Source: Aneurinibacillus thermoaerophilus (GTDB taxonomy: Bacteria > Bacillota > Bacilli > Aneurinibacillales > Aneurinibacillaceae). Taken from it: a stretch of 64,000 nucleotides of DNA. The notes beneath the pieces are model-generated. The model saw only the letters and a program-made list of their open reading frames with translations. It searched no databases and had not been told where the DNA came from. The stretch spans positions 18,848 to 82,847 of the forward strand of contig NZ_FNDE01000013.1 in assembly GCF_900099925.1 (NCBI RefSeq), written 5' to 3'. Made by a program: the position numbers and the translations under genes. How positions within the stretch are numbered: position 1 is the stretch's first letter; each line of letters opens with the position of its first letter. Below are positions 42,940-55,261 of the stretch, in pieces.

Positions 42940-43425
42940 TTGGAGACAAAGAAAATAGGCGTCATCTTCGTCTGTTTAGGAAATATATGCCGCTCTCCAC
43001 TGGGAGAAGGAGTATTCCGGCATCTGGTGAGAGAAAAAGGAATTGAGGATTACTTCGTCATCGACTCGGCAGGCACTGCGAGTTATCATGTTGGAAAATT
43101 GCCGGATCCAGGTTCCAGACGCGTCGCGGAAAAACACGGGATTTCGCTGGCCGGACAATTCGCCCGGCAGTTTACCACAAAAGATTTGACCCAGTGGGAT
43201 TATGTCATTGCTATGGATGCTTCCAACCAAAGCAACATTCGATGTTTGGGCGCAGTAAACGGAAACTTGCACCTGCTTCGCGAATTTGATCCTGAAGGCC
43301 CCGGTGACGTTCCCGATCCATGGGCGCGCGGTGATGAAGCGTTCCTTGAAACGTACACCATTATCCGCCGCTCCTGCGAAAAATTGCTCGAGCATATTAT
43401 CAAAGAGCACAATCTGCCTAGCTAA
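42940..43425 (+). CDS. Low-molecular-weight protein-tyrosine phosphatase
   Basis: A 161-residue LMW-PTP: active site CLGNICRS (Cys12, Arg18) and the general-acid loop DPWARGDEAF. The isoleucine in the P-loop (GNI) is typical of true tyrosine phosphatases, unlike the threonine in the arginine phosphatase encoded at 63016-63717. I choose the TTG at 42940: the sequence AAGGAAGTGAT, matching the anti-Shine-Dalgarno at 10 of 11 bases, overlaps the alternative GTG at 42931. It is the only plus-strand gene of the window and faces atpC across a shared terminator. Confidence 0.9.
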   Translation: METKKIGVIFVCLGNICRSPLGEGVFRHLVREKGIEDYFVIDSAGTASYHVGKLPDPGSRRVAEKHGISLAGQFARQFTTKDLTQWDYVIAMDASNQSNIRCLGAVNGNLHLLREFDPEGPGDVPDPWARGDEAFLETYTIIRRSCEKLLEHIIKEHNLPS

Positions 43426-43488
43426 CTTTGCTTTGTTTGTCTTTCCTTCATTATAACATACGATGCAAACTTTAGTCTTAGACATGAA

Positions 43489-43521
43489 AAAAGCTCCTCC
43501 GAAACTTATGGAGGAGCTTTT
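43489..43521. terminator. Bidirectional terminator between atpC and the phosphatase gene
   Basis: AAAAGCTCCTCC pairs with GGAGGAGCTTTT across a 9-nt loop. Both strands end in a T run (six T on the minus strand). It serves the atp operon from the right and the plus-strand phosphatase from the left. Confidence 0.93.
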
Positions 43522-43540
43522 CCTTCATAGAATTAGCATA

Positions 43541-43945
43541 TTATTTTCCGGCAACATCTAAACGCGTCATGGCGCGTTGCAGCGCCAACTGTGCACGTTT
43601 AAAGTCAATGTCTTCTCTCTCGTTTTCAGCGAGGCGGCGCTCTGCGCGCTCCTTTGCCGCTCTTGCGCGGTCTACGTCAATCTCATCAGGAAGCTCGGCC
43701 GTTTCCGCAAGAATGGTGACTTTATCCCTGCGTACCTCCATAATGCCGCCGCTCACTGCGATTTTGTCGTCTTCGCCTTCGTGCTTCTTTACCAGAACCG
43801 GAGCAATCTTAAGCGGTGTAACCATCGGAATGTGATTCGGCAAAATACCCAAATCCCCTTCAACACCTCTGGCTACAACAATGCGAGCATCGCCGCGGTA
43901 GACAACCCGTTCTGGAGTGACGATTTCGACTGCGATTGTATTCAT
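43541..43945 (-). CDS. atpC: ATP synthase epsilon subunit
   Basis: A 134-residue subunit with the N-terminal beta-sandwich (EIVTPERVVYRGDARIV, GDLGILPNHIPMVTPL) and a C-terminal two-helix domain. It sits on the central stalk and can inhibit ATP hydrolysis. Last gene of the atp operon. Confidence 0.96.
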   Translation of the reverse strand: MNTIAVEIVTPERVVYRGDARIVVARGVEGDLGILPNHIPMVTPLKIAPVLVKKHEGEDDKIAVSGGIMEVRRDKVTILAETAELPDEIDVDRARAAKERAERRLAENEREDIDFKRAQLALQRAMTRLDVAGK

Positions 43946-43979
43946 TTACGAAACCCTCCCCATTATCAGGGTTGAACCA

Positions 43980-45395
<1,416 letters not shown>

Positions 45396-45410
45396 CTAAC
45401 GCATCGAAGC

Positions 45411-46274
45411 TTATTCGAGCGCGCTCGCTCCGCCTACGATTTCGGCGATTTCCTGTGTGATCGCCGCCTGGCGGGCACGGTTATAAAACAGTGTCAGGCG
45501 TTCAATCATATCTGTAGCGTTATCCGTTGCGTTGCCCATTGCGGTCATACGGGCCCCTTGCTCGCTCGCCTTAGCGTCCAGCAGCGCGCTGAAGATAAGG
45601 GTTTCCGCATATTTCGGCAACAGGTCGGCAAGCACTTCGTCTGCAGACGGTTCAAAATCATATGTCGGCGTACCTTCTACCTTCTCGATCTCAGCAAGCG
45701 GCAAAAGACGCAGTTCCGTCGGCACCTGCTGAATCGCGCTGACAAACTTATTGTATACAAGGTATAACTCGTCAATTTTTCCGTCGGCAAACAATTGAAC
45801 AGCATTGCGTGCTATGCTTTTAATGTCAGCAAACGTCGGAGAATCGGACAGATTCACGAACTCGTCCGCAAGCGGATATCCGCGTTTTTTAAAGAAGTCA
45901 CGACCTTTACGCCCCAATGCGATGATCGTGTATTCATCTTTGCTGTTATGCCGTTCGGCGATGGTACGCGCTACGAGACGAAGAACGTTGGCGTTGTATC
46001 CGCCCGCCAGCCCCCGGTCAGACGTAATGACTACATAACCCGTCTTCTTTACGGGACGACTTTCAAGCATTGGATGCTTCGCTCCTGACGTACCAGCCGC
46101 AATACTCATTACTACTTCGCGCATTTTTTCCGCGTAAGGACGAGCGGCTTCCGCTCTTTCCTGGGCGCGACGCAATTTCGCGGCAGCGACCATCTTCATC
46201 GCCTTTGTAATTTGCCGCGTATTCTGCACACTCTTAATGCGCGACTTGATTTCACGAAGTCCTCCTCCGGCCAC
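45411..46274 (-). CDS. atpG: ATP synthase gamma subunit
   Basis: A 287-residue central-shaft subunit: N-terminal [20 protein letters not shown] then [12 protein letters not shown], and C-terminal [20 protein letters not shown] then [18 protein letters not shown]. Start codon GTG with AAAGGTGGTGA 7 nt upstream. Its long helices rotate within F1. Confidence 0.97.
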   Translation of the reverse strand: MAGGGLREIKSRIKSVQNTRQITKAMKMVAAAKLRRAQERAEAARPYAEKMREVVMSIAAGTSGAKHPMLESRPVKKTGYVVITSDRGLAGGYNANVLRLVARTIAERHNSKDEYTIIALGRKGRDFFKKRGYPLADEFVNLSDSPTFADIKSIARNAVQLFADGKIDELYLVYNKFVSAIQQVPTELRLLPLAEIEKVEGTPTYDFEPSADEVLADLLPKYAETLIFSALLDAKASEQGARMTAMGNATDNATDMIERLTLFYNRARQAAITQEIAEIVGGASALE

Positions 46275-46336
46275 GATTGTTCACCACCTTTATCCTTCAT
46301 CTAAATAAAGCTTCTTTCGTTTATACAACATACGAA

Positions 46337-47866
<1,530 letters not shown>

Positions 47867-47869
47867 CTA

Positions 47870-48409
47870 TCATACTTGGGCTTGCTTAATTTGCTGCGTA
47901 AAGCGAGCCAGCTTTCCTTTGATGCTACCATCATAGAGGCGGTCACCGATGCGAACAATCATGCCGCCGATAATGGAAGGATCGACCTTTGTCGTTACAC
48001 GCAGCTTTTTATTTAATTTTTGTCCGAATTGTTCAGCGATCTTTTGCACTTCAGCTTCTGTCAACGGTTTTGCGGTAGTGACTGTCGCGTCAGCAATGCC
48101 GCGCGCCTCGTTGGAGAGCTCCGTGAAGTGCTTGAGGACGTCGTTCAGTTCGTCTTCACGTCCCCGCTCAATAAGAATATGAACAAAGTTCAGCGCGATG
48201 TCAGAAATTTTACCGGCAAACAAAGCATTCACCATTTCCTTCTTTTCATCGGCTGTCACTTTCGGATGAGCCAAAAGCATGTTCAACTCATCATTTCCTT
48301 TAATGATATCCGTAATCTGGATAAGTTCGTTTTCCATTGTTTCGACTGCCTGTTTTTCACTGGCTACTTCATAGAGGGCGCGGGCATAGCGCTTTGCAAC
48401 AGCACTCAT
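47870..48409 (-). CDS. atpH: ATP synthase delta subunit
   Basis: A 179-residue peripheral-stalk subunit: N-terminal helical domain AVAKRYARALYEVA and C-terminal VTTKVDPSIIGGMIVRIGDRLYDGS. It joins F1 to the b-subunit dimer. Overlaps atpF by 4 nt. Confidence 0.95.
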   Translation of the reverse strand: MSAVAKRYARALYEVASEKQAVETMENELIQITDIIKGNDELNMLLAHPKVTADEKKEMVNALFAGKISDIALNFVHILIERGREDELNDVLKHFTELSNEARGIADATVTTAKPLTEAEVQKIAEQFGQKLNKKLRVTTKVDPSIIGGMIVRIGDRLYDGSIKGKLARFTQQIKQAQV

Positions 48410-48891
48410 ACTTGACCGCCCACCTGTCTCATAAACTGTTCAATCGTATCTTGCTGTTCTGCTTGCGACATTTCTTTTTCAATAATTTTAGAAGCAAGAA
48501 GCACGGAAAGACCCGCTACTTGATCACGTACAGAAGCAAGCGCTTTTTCCTTTTCGCGGTTGATTTCCAGCTTCGCCTCTTCAACCATGCGCTCCGCGCG
48601 CTCTTGAGCCGCGGCGATGATTTGCTCCGCTTCGTCCTCCGCTTGCTTTTTCTTCGTTTCTAAAATGCTCTGCGCTTCTTCACGCACCTTTTTAAGTTCA
48701 GCCTGCTGCTGTTTTAAAAGGGCTTGCGCTTCCGCATTCGCTTTCTCAGCAGCCGCGATTTGTCCTTCGATATGTTCCTGGCGTTTTTGCAGTACCGACA
48801 TTGCCGGCTTCATTGCAAACCTGGAAACAAGCGCCAGAAGAATTAAAAACACAACCACTTGGAATAGCAGCGTGCCTAATTGAGGTAACAC
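48406..48891 (-). CDS. atpF: ATP synthase b subunit
   Basis: A 161-residue stator subunit with one N-terminal membrane helix (TLLFQVVVFLILLALVSRFAM) and a long charged coiled coil (QIAAAEKANAEAQALLKQQQ region). Start is GTG with AAAGGAG 10 nt upstream. The preceding 116-nt gap to atpE contains a hairpin. Confidence 0.95.
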   Translation of the reverse strand: MLPQLGTLLFQVVVFLILLALVSRFAMKPAMSVLQKRQEHIEGQIAAAEKANAEAQALLKQQQAELKKVREEAQSILETKKKQAEDEAEQIIAAAQERAERMVEEAKLEINREKEKALASVRDQVAGLSVLLASKIIEKEMSQAEQQDTIEQFMRQVGGQV

Positions 48892-48944
48892 AGTCCGTCA
48901 ACTCCTTTCCTGTAGCAGGAGAATTCACTTAGGTACAAAAGGAA

Positions 48945-48967
48945 GGCGAAGGATAACGGCCCTCGCC
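48945..48967 (-). promoter_or_regulatory. Hairpin between atpE and atpF
   Basis: GGCGAAGG/CCTCGCC stem with one bulge in the 116-nt gap after atpE. No T run follows. Such intercistronic structures in atp operons are known to influence message stability and the high c-subunit stoichiometry; here that is inference. Confidence 0.5.
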
Positions 48968-49007
48968 CCGATAAAAATATCCAATTGCTGAACGTTTTCT
49001 TTACCTA

Positions 49008-49277
<270 letters not shown>

Positions 49278-49306
49278 TTAAAAGGGTTCATTAACAAAAG
49301 TAAAGA

Positions 49307-50098
49307 TTAGTGTTCATCCACAACTTTTTGGGAAATGTACACTAGAGTTAATGTTGTAAAGATATACGCCTGAATAGTGCCAACAAATAAGGAATAACCT
49401 AACCAAACGATAAGCGGAAGGCTGACAACCGCAACGGAACCTGCAAGCAGAAAAGCAATCAGAACCTCACCCGCGAAAATGTTACCGAAAAGACGGAGCG
49501 GGAGCGTCAATGGCTTGATAATAAATTCTTCCATAACATGCAGGATAAACATCAAAGGATGCGGTTGGAACCAGTGTTTCACATAACCTGCCGGGTCTTT
49601 CTTGATGCCCAGATAGTGCGCGTAGAGAAGCACCATCAGTGCCAAACCGAACGTTACGCTCGGAGAAGCGGTCGGTGACTTGAACCAGTTCACAGTTACA
49701 CCTTTTACCGTTTTTCCGTCATGTACAACTTCATGGCCATGTTCATTGATGACCTCCTGAGTGATACCCAGGGCCGGATTCGGTTCAGTATACAGCACGC
49801 TGAAGTTGGCCATGACCCCCAGCTGGTTCCCGATAAAAATGTACAAGAAAAGAGTTAAGGCTAGCGTTACAAACTTGGTGCTAGTCTTTGCGTCCATAAA
49901 TTGGCCAGCAATTCCACGAACGAAATCAATGACCCATTCAAAGAAGTTTTGCCATCCTCTCGGTACGCCCGACGTCATGTTTCTGGTACTAATCATAACG
50001 ACAATAAATACAAGGACAGCAGTCAAAACAGTCATAAGCATGACAGGAATATCAAATGTCATACCCAAAAACTCAAAGGTTGGAGAGTAGTGTTCCAT
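49307..50098 (-). CDS. atpB: ATP synthase a subunit
   Basis: A 263-residue polytopic stator subunit with the essential arginine in LPLRLFGNIFAGE and the C-terminal GTIQAYIFTTLTLVYIS helix. It forms the proton half-channels beside the c-ring. ATG 50098 lies 9 nt after AAAGGGGTGA; an in-frame GTG at 50110 overlaps that site. Confidence 0.95.
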   Translation of the reverse strand: MEHYSPTFEFLGMTFDIPVMLMTVLTAVLVFIVVMISTRNMTSGVPRGWQNFFEWVIDFVRGIAGQFMDAKTSTKFVTLALTLFLYIFIGNQLGVMANFSVLYTEPNPALGITQEVINEHGHEVVHDGKTVKGVTVNWFKSPTASPSVTFGLALMVLLYAHYLGIKKDPAGYVKHWFQPHPLMFILHVMEEFIIKPLTLPLRLFGNIFAGEVLIAFLLAGSVAVVSLPLIVWLGYSLFVGTIQAYIFTTLTLVYISQKVVDEH

Positions 50099-50126
50099 CT
50101 TCTCATTCACCCCTTTCGTAAGCGCG

Positions 50127-50504
50127 TTATTTTTGTATGGATAAATATTGATAGATAGCGAATAGAAGTGTAACGACTGGAACTGTCATTAACCCAACAA
50201 TCACCCCGTAGAAGGAAAAGATATGTGGCATTCTAAAGGAGACATATACCGCAAACCCCGCAAGCAAAAAACGGGGCAGCATTCCTACGCTTCTCATCCT
50301 CCTGCCGGGGTGCAGCGCCACATCTCCAGCCTGTAGCGTTTTCACAAAAAGGATAAATCCGTTTGCCATGCTGACCAGCATCCCAAGAATTAACCCTTGA
50401 AAAAATACTCGCTGCGGCATAAATAGCCACAACAAGACAACACCCGTAAACAGAAGAAATATGTATCGGGCCATCGTTTTAATTGATGAAGTAAATGGTT
50501 CCAT
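50127..50504 (-). CDS. atpI: ATP synthase protein I (AtpI)
   Basis: A 125-residue membrane protein with four helices and the small-protein AtpI pattern (GLILGMLVSMANGFILFVKT). It assists c-ring assembly or magnesium supply in other bacteria. ATG 50504 follows GGAG by 6 nt and comes 1 nt after the previous gene; the TTG at 50516 is a less likely start. Confidence 0.85.
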   Translation of the reverse strand: MEPFTSSIKTMARYIFLLFTGVVLLWLFMPQRVFFQGLILGMLVSMANGFILFVKTLQAGDVALHPGRRMRSVGMLPRFLLAGFAVYVSFRMPHIFSFYGVIVGLMTVPVVTLLFAIYQYLSIQK

Positions 50505-50505
50505 G

Positions 50506-50724
50506 CTATTCTCCAAAGAACTGTTTCACCAGAAAGAAAACTCCCATAATCCCTAACCCTAAGCCGAACAATAAACCGATAAGCATAAACCACGGTTCGG
50601 TTTTCAGCCAATTGTCGACCGCACGTCCGACCCAGAAGCCAAAAATAACAGAGGTAGCAAGTTCTACCCCTATTGTTCCAACTAATGCAAAAGCTTGCAA
50701 AGGTCCGTTCTTCCTATCTTTCAC
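50506..50724 (-). CDS. AtpZ-like small membrane protein (ATPase gene1 family)
   Basis: A 72-residue two-helix protein: ALVGTIGVELATSVIFGFWV with GRAVDNWL, then FMLIGLLFGLGLGIMGVFFL. This is the AtpZ/ATPase_gene1 pattern, a partner of AtpI in calcium/magnesium handling for ATP synthase. First gene of the operon; GTG start preceded by GAGGGG. The leader is about 130 nt long. Confidence 0.8.
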   Translation of the reverse strand: MKDRKNGPLQAFALVGTIGVELATSVIFGFWVGRAVDNWLKTEPWFMLIGLLFGLGLGIMGVFFLVKQFFGE

Positions 50725-50808
50725 GCACGGTGCCCCTCTCGTTACTCGCTTTTACACACTTCCAGCTTTCCACAAAAAAATTCGACATAAACTATCGATT
50801 TTTTCAAG

Positions 50809-50861
50809 AAAAAGGTTAGGAACAACGTGTCATAACGATGTATGATCTATTGTCCCTAACC
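50809..50861 (-). terminator. Terminator-like hairpin straddling the atp transcription start
   Basis: GGTTAGGGACAA (50850-50861) pairs with TTGTTCCTAACC (50814-50825) at 11 of 12 positions, followed by TTTTTC on the minus strand. The 5' arm begins directly after the atp -10 box, so only transcripts coming from the thiolase side contain the whole hairpin. Confidence 0.6.
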
Positions 50862-50890
50862 ATAGTACTTAAGCATTTATCGTTTGTCAA
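50862..50890 (-). promoter_or_regulatory. SigA promoter of the atp operon
   Basis: TTGACA (50885-50890), 17-nt spacer, TACTAT (50862-50867). The expected start is near 50855. It is the best promoter match in the 233-nt gap upstream of the atp genes. Confidence 0.75.
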
Positions 50891-50957
50891 CAATATGCAA
50901 ATGGATTGTCACTTTTTCGACAAAACCGACACGTTTTATACGGTTAAATTGTGGTAT

Positions 50958-52175
50958 TTATCTATTTTCTACTTGACAGGATTCAATTTTTTCCATTTCA
51001 ACGATCGTTGCCACACCCTGTCCACCACCAATACAAAGTGTAGCCAGCCCGTAACGGGAGCCCCGACGTTTCATCTCATGAAGCAACGTTACAAGCACAC
51101 GTGCGCCGCTCGCGCCAACCGGATGTCCAAGCGCCACAGCCCCACCGTTGACATTAAGTTTCTCATCCGGAATGTTAAGCTCACGCCCAACCGCCAGCGA
51201 TTGGGCGGCAAACGCTTCATTCGCTTCTACTAGGTCAATGTCATCGATGAGCAGGCTGGCTTTTTCCAGCGCCTTTTTCGTCGCTGGAACCGGACCGATC
51301 CCCATGATCGCCGGATCTACACCCGCGCTAGCATTGGCGCGGATAACCGCCATCGGCTTAACACCCAATTGTTCTGCGCGCTCACGGCTCATGAGTACAA
51401 GCGCAGCGGCTCCATCGTTGATGCCAGACGCATTGCCTGCCGTTACCGTTCCGTCCTTTTTAAATGCCGGCTTCAGCTTAGCAAGTTGCTCGACCGTTAC
51501 GCCTGCGCGCGGAAATTCGTCTCTGTCGAACAGAATAGGTGCCCCTTTGCGCTGCGGAATTTCCACCGGCACAATTTCATCGGCAAATTTGTTTTTCTTC
51601 ATGGCCGCTTCCGCCTTCTGCTGACTCCAAGCGGCGAATCTATCTTGCTCTTCGCGCGTGATGCCGTATTTCTCGGCAAGGTTTTCCGCCGTAATGCCCA
51701 TATGATAGCTATTAAACGCGCAGATTAGAGCATCTTTCAGCATGCTGTCTTCCACTGTCTGATCGCCCATGCGGTAGCCTGTACGCGCTTTCGGCAGTAG
51801 ATAAGGCGCAAGGCTCATGTTTTCCATACCGCCGGCCACCACGATATCAGCATCTCCCAGCATAATGCTTTGCGCGGCAAGATGCACAGCTTTTAAGCCG
51901 GAACCACATAATTTATTGATCGTCATGGAAGGAACTTCGTGTGGAAGACCTGCTTTGATCGCAGCCTGACGCGCTGGGCCTTGGCCGAGGCCAGCTTGCA
52001 GAATATTTCCCATGATTACTTCATCTACTTGATCGCCGGATACACCTGCGCGATTCAACGCTTCTTTAATCGCAATCGCTCCTAACTCGGTTGCGGAAAT
52101 GTTGCTCAGTGACCCCATGAAGCTTCCAATCGGCGTGCGGACAGCACTTACAATCACGACATCTCTGTTACTCAT
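50958..52175 (-). CDS. Acetyl-CoA C-acetyltransferase (thiolase)
   Basis: A 405-residue thiolase with the acyl-accepting cysteine C90 in [11 protein letters not shown], the [19 protein letters not shown] histidine motif and the proton-shuttle cysteine in LCIGGGQG. It condenses two acetyl-CoA or cleaves acetoacetyl-CoA; biosynthetic use (ThlA/PhaA-like) is likely because no beta-oxidation partner is adjacent. I start at ATG 52175, 9 nt after GGAGGGAG; the in-frame ATG at 52205 lies upstream of that site. The C-terminal tail ([13 protein letters not shown]) is slightly extended. Confidence 0.93.
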   Translation of the reverse strand: MSNRDVVIVSAVRTPIGSFMGSLSNISATELGAIAIKEALNRAGVSGDQVDEVIMGNILQAGLGQGPARQAAIKAGLPHEVPSMTINKLCGSGLKAVHLAAQSIMLGDADIVVAGGMENMSLAPYLLPKARTGYRMGDQTVEDSMLKDALICAFNSYHMGITAENLAEKYGITREEQDRFAAWSQQKAEAAMKKNKFADEIVPVEIPQRKGAPILFDRDEFPRAGVTVEQLAKLKPAFKKDGTVTAGNASGINDGAAALVLMSRERAEQLGVKPMAVIRANASAGVDPAIMGIGPVPATKKALEKASLLIDDIDLVEANEAFAAQSLAVGRELNIPDEKLNVNGGAVALGHPVGASGARVLVTLLHEMKRRGSRYGLATLCIGGGQGVATIVEMEKIESCQVENR

Positions 52176-52280
52176 GACATCTACTCTCCCTCCGCTTTTT
52201 TGCATACCTACTGCATACCCGTACTATATTCGATGATAAAAAAGTGGATTCCTGCCAAAAAGAAAGAATTTAATAATAAA

Positions 52281-52362
52281 TTTGACAACAAATCAAATAA
52301 GAAAAATTCATAAGCGCGGAGGAAGAAGCGCCGTATCATCTACACCAGAACTTGTTGTCAAA
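52281..52362. promoter_or_regulatory. Widely spaced perfect inverted repeat upstream of the thiolase gene
   Basis: TTTGACAACAA at 52281-52291 and its exact complement TTGTTGTCAAA at 52352-52362, 60 bp apart. On the minus strand the second site supplies a TTGACA that has TGATAC 17 nt further on. Two operator half-sites or an RNA stem are possible. Confidence 0.4.
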
Positions 52363-52367
52363 CCGAG

Positions 52368-55187
52368 CTACATGCTTTTCATCATTCGGTCGATGACAAC
52401 AAGGGACTCAGCGCGGTTCGCCGTACGATTCGGGCCGAATTTGCCGTCTTTATCCCCGCTCAAGTACCCACGTTCTGACAGAAAGCGAATGCTTTCCGCA
52501 GCATAGAGCGGAAATGCAGAAACGTCTCCATACGACGGCTGGGCAATAACCGGCTTATCTGGGTTGCCATATCCTTGTTTAATGGCATTATGCATAATGA
52601 CAGCCATCTGAGCGCGGGTAATCGGCGCATCCGCTTTAAACGTACCATCGTCAAAACCGGCAACAATTTTCTTCTCTACCGCCGAAAGGATCGATGCTTT
52701 CGCGTAGTCCGGCAGCTTGTCCCTAAACGGCGACGCAGCAGATGATGATTTGCCTTTTGTCCAGCCAAACGCTCGGTCCATAAATGTCACAAATTGGCCG
52801 CGCGTCACAGGAAGAGATGGCCCCATCTTGGTTGGCGTAATCCCGCTGACGATGCCTTTCTTATGCATCTCAAGCAATATCTGTTCTGCCCAGTGTCCTT
52901 TAATATCCGTAAACCCGACATCATCCGGCGCCGGTTTGACCGGCGGCGGAGGAGGAGCAGGCGTGGTGCCTGCAGGATATTCAAGCGAAAATTCATCGAA
53001 ATAAATAACGCCTTGTGTCTCCAGCGTGGAATCTTCCTCATCCACTACATATAGGCTCTTAAGCGAAACAGGATACGCGACATCGGCCGGGAAGCTTGCC
53101 GTAACCTCTTTCCAGTCTGTCCAATCGACTTGCTTCGCCAAATCTACATAATGAGTTTTACCTTTAGCATCCACAAGCTCAGCGCGCAGCCAATGCAAGC
53201 TATTATCACCATATACCCACATCTTCATGCCCATCGGCCTACCCGGTAGCACGAGTGGCTTCGAACCGAAGCGTCCATAAGCGAAACGCATATCAACATT
53301 GGAAGATCCTGTAAAATTGTACTCCAGACGCAACGCTTTTCCGGAAGCTTTCACCGGTTCACCTTCCATTGTCTGGCGGAAGGAGCCATTCGCACTAATA
53401 GAGGCTGGGATGGTTGTATAGCTTAATGAAGTTAAATCATCCGTATTGGTCCAGAATGACCATCTTGTTCCTACACTCACCGGCACTTTACGAATAATGT
53501 TCTTGTATGTCACAACAAGTTCGCCCGCTTTGTTCTGCTGGCCTGCTGTAATGGTAAAACCCTGCAATGTGCCAAGTCCCGGAGTCAGCGAAGCTTTTAC
53601 CATACTTGGAGAAGCCGGGATAAGCTGCCCGGTTTTTGTTTTAAGGGAAACGGAGAAATCGATCTTTCCCCCTGACCGCAACGCCAGCGGCGAAGGTGAA
53701 ACAATAACATCCGTAACATCCTTTACTTCCGGGCTTGCTACCGTCAGATTGAGACTTTTCTTCACGCCTTTGTATTCGCCTGTAATGGTAATCGTACCGC
53801 TGCGTTTTGGTGTGAATACATTTTTATTAAACGTTCCGTCTGCCGGATTCGCTGTCCATGTGATTTCGGCCGGGTCCAGCTTATACGGATTATAGTGTTT
53901 GTCATATGCCTTCACCGTAATAGCAATCGGTTTGCCAAGCATTGTTTTACCGTCCGTCGTAAACAGGAAGTTCGCAAATTCTCCCGGAGGAGCGGTATTG
54001 AAAACGGCGAGACCCGTCGGTACGGCGCGCATGCTGCTGCCAAGCTTCGGCGTATTTAGGAGCGTCGTCTGCGTGTCTCCCGGATAACGTGCCACCATGG
54101 TTGTTGAACCGCCGCCATCCAAGTTCGCCGCGTTGTAGGCGCCAAGTTGCTTCATTAACTGTGCCAATTCATCCAGCGTAACCCCACGGCTTTTCGATGG
54201 GCCTTCCACGACAACCATGTACAGTGTCTTGCCGTCTTGCGATACGCCGAACGCGGTGCGCGGCTGGTATCCTCCAATATAATCAGACGGAATTTTGCTC
54301 AAGGCTTGTCCGTTTTTCACGAGCAACATGTGTCCGCCCACCGCGCTATATAATTCGCGGTCACCGATCGGAAAATCAGTCGTCGTCTGTAATGTAACCT
54401 TTACCGGATCGCCAACTTTAAAATGGCTCATCAAGTATTGCTTGCCGACCCCGTGTCCCCATAAGACATATCCGCCCTGCGGAATTGTATAACCGACCGG
54501 ATTGCCGACACGCATATCTTTCACCTGATCATTAACCACCAGAATCTCTACAGCATCTTCGTATCCCTTAATAGCGCCAAGGCTTGTATAGCCAAAGTCA
54601 GCGGTATACAGGTTGATTTTGTTTAAATGGCTTTTATCATTCGTCGGATTGTATTCTTCTTTGTTGACCCCCTGAATAATGGCGGTTGTCCCATCCGGCG
54701 CCTGTACTGTGCCCTTGAATCCAAGATGAGATACAATCGCGGTCTTATCATTCAGCAGGCCAAAAGAGTACCAGTTGTTGATTTTCCCCATGGATGACAC
54801 AAGCTTGCCCCGGTCAAGCACAATGCCAAACGGAGCGCCTTTGCGGTCCATGCGGAAAAAATCGGCGTTAATCGCCGCAATAGCCCCTCTTTCATCGGCC
54901 ATTTTTTTCACATTTTGTCGAACCGTAAGCTTTCCATTTGTCCCATATATAGGCCCTACTTCCGTGTATGGATTGTTCAGATCGACTTTTGTAACAAAAA
55001 CATTCGAAGCTTTTCCTCCAATTACAAGCCGATATTTTAGAAGGGTTGTCCCCTCTCCGAGCGGAGATTCGGACAGCTTCTGTAGGGACATGCCTGCAGC
55101 CATTCCCTGATACGGCATCTGCAAGGTAATGAACGCAAGTGCAGCCACAAATGCGACAATTACCTTGCTTATGTAACTTTTCATCAT
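52368..55187 (-). CDS. Exported NAGPA-type phosphodiester glycosidase with C-terminal SLH domains
   Basis: A 939-residue exported protein. A signal peptide (1-31) precedes a phosphodiester glycosidase (NAGPA/DUF2233) domain at about 85-400, including INADFF and the NLDGGGSTTMV motif. Bacterial-Ig-like repeats span about 410-580, a carbohydrate-binding-like beta-sandwich about 585-750, then a Pro-rich linker (PAPPPPPVKPAP) and three SLH domains (VGFTDIKGHWAEQIL and two more). The family removes N-acetylglucosamine linked through phosphodiesters, so wall or teichoic-acid-type polymers are plausible substrates. SLH repeats would hold it on the cell-wall polymer. No signal in the sequence defines the actual substrate. 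Confidence 0.85.
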   Translation of the reverse strand: MMKSYISKVIVAFVAALAFITLQMPYQGMAAGMSLQKLSESPLGEGTTLLKYRLVIGGKASNVFVTKVDLNNPYTEVGPIYGTNGKLTVRQNVKKMADERGAIAAINADFFRMDRKGAPFGIVLDRGKLVSSMGKINNWYSFGLLNDKTAIVSHLGFKGTVQAPDGTTAIIQGVNKEEYNPTNDKSHLNKINLYTADFGYTSLGAIKGYEDAVEILVVNDQVKDMRVGNPVGYTIPQGGYVLWGHGVGKQYLMSHFKVGDPVKVTLQTTTDFPIGDRELYSAVGGHMLLVKNGQALSKIPSDYIGGYQPRTAFGVSQDGKTLYMVVVEGPSKSRGVTLDELAQLMKQLGAYNAANLDGGGSTTMVARYPGDTQTTLLNTPKLGSSMRAVPTGLAVFNTAPPGEFANFLFTTDGKTMLGKPIAITVKAYDKHYNPYKLDPAEITWTANPADGTFNKNVFTPKRSGTITITGEYKGVKKSLNLTVASPEVKDVTDVIVSPSPLALRSGGKIDFSVSLKTKTGQLIPASPSMVKASLTPGLGTLQGFTITAGQQNKAGELVVTYKNIIRKVPVSVGTRWSFWTNTDDLTSLSYTTIPASISANGSFRQTMEGEPVKASGKALRLEYNFTGSSNVDMRFAYGRFGSKPLVLPGRPMGMKMWVYGDNSLHWLRAELVDAKGKTHYVDLAKQVDWTDWKEVTASFPADVAYPVSLKSLYVVDEEDSTLETQGVIYFDEFSLEYPAGTTPAPPPPPVKPAPDDVGFTDIKGHWAEQILLEMHKKGIVSGITPTKMGPSLPVTRGQFVTFMDRAFGWTKGKSSSAASPFRDKLPDYAKASILSAVEKKIVAGFDDGTFKADAPITRAQMAVIMHNAIKQGYGNPDKPVIAQPSYGDVSAFPLYAAESIRFLSERGYLSGDKDGKFGPNRTANRAESLVVIDRMMKSM

Positions 55188-55261
55188 CCTTCTCCTTTCT
55201 TCTAAAAATTAATGTCATGTTTTCCCCAATTAGTTTAGACGCCGCGAATCAGGGAATGTTT

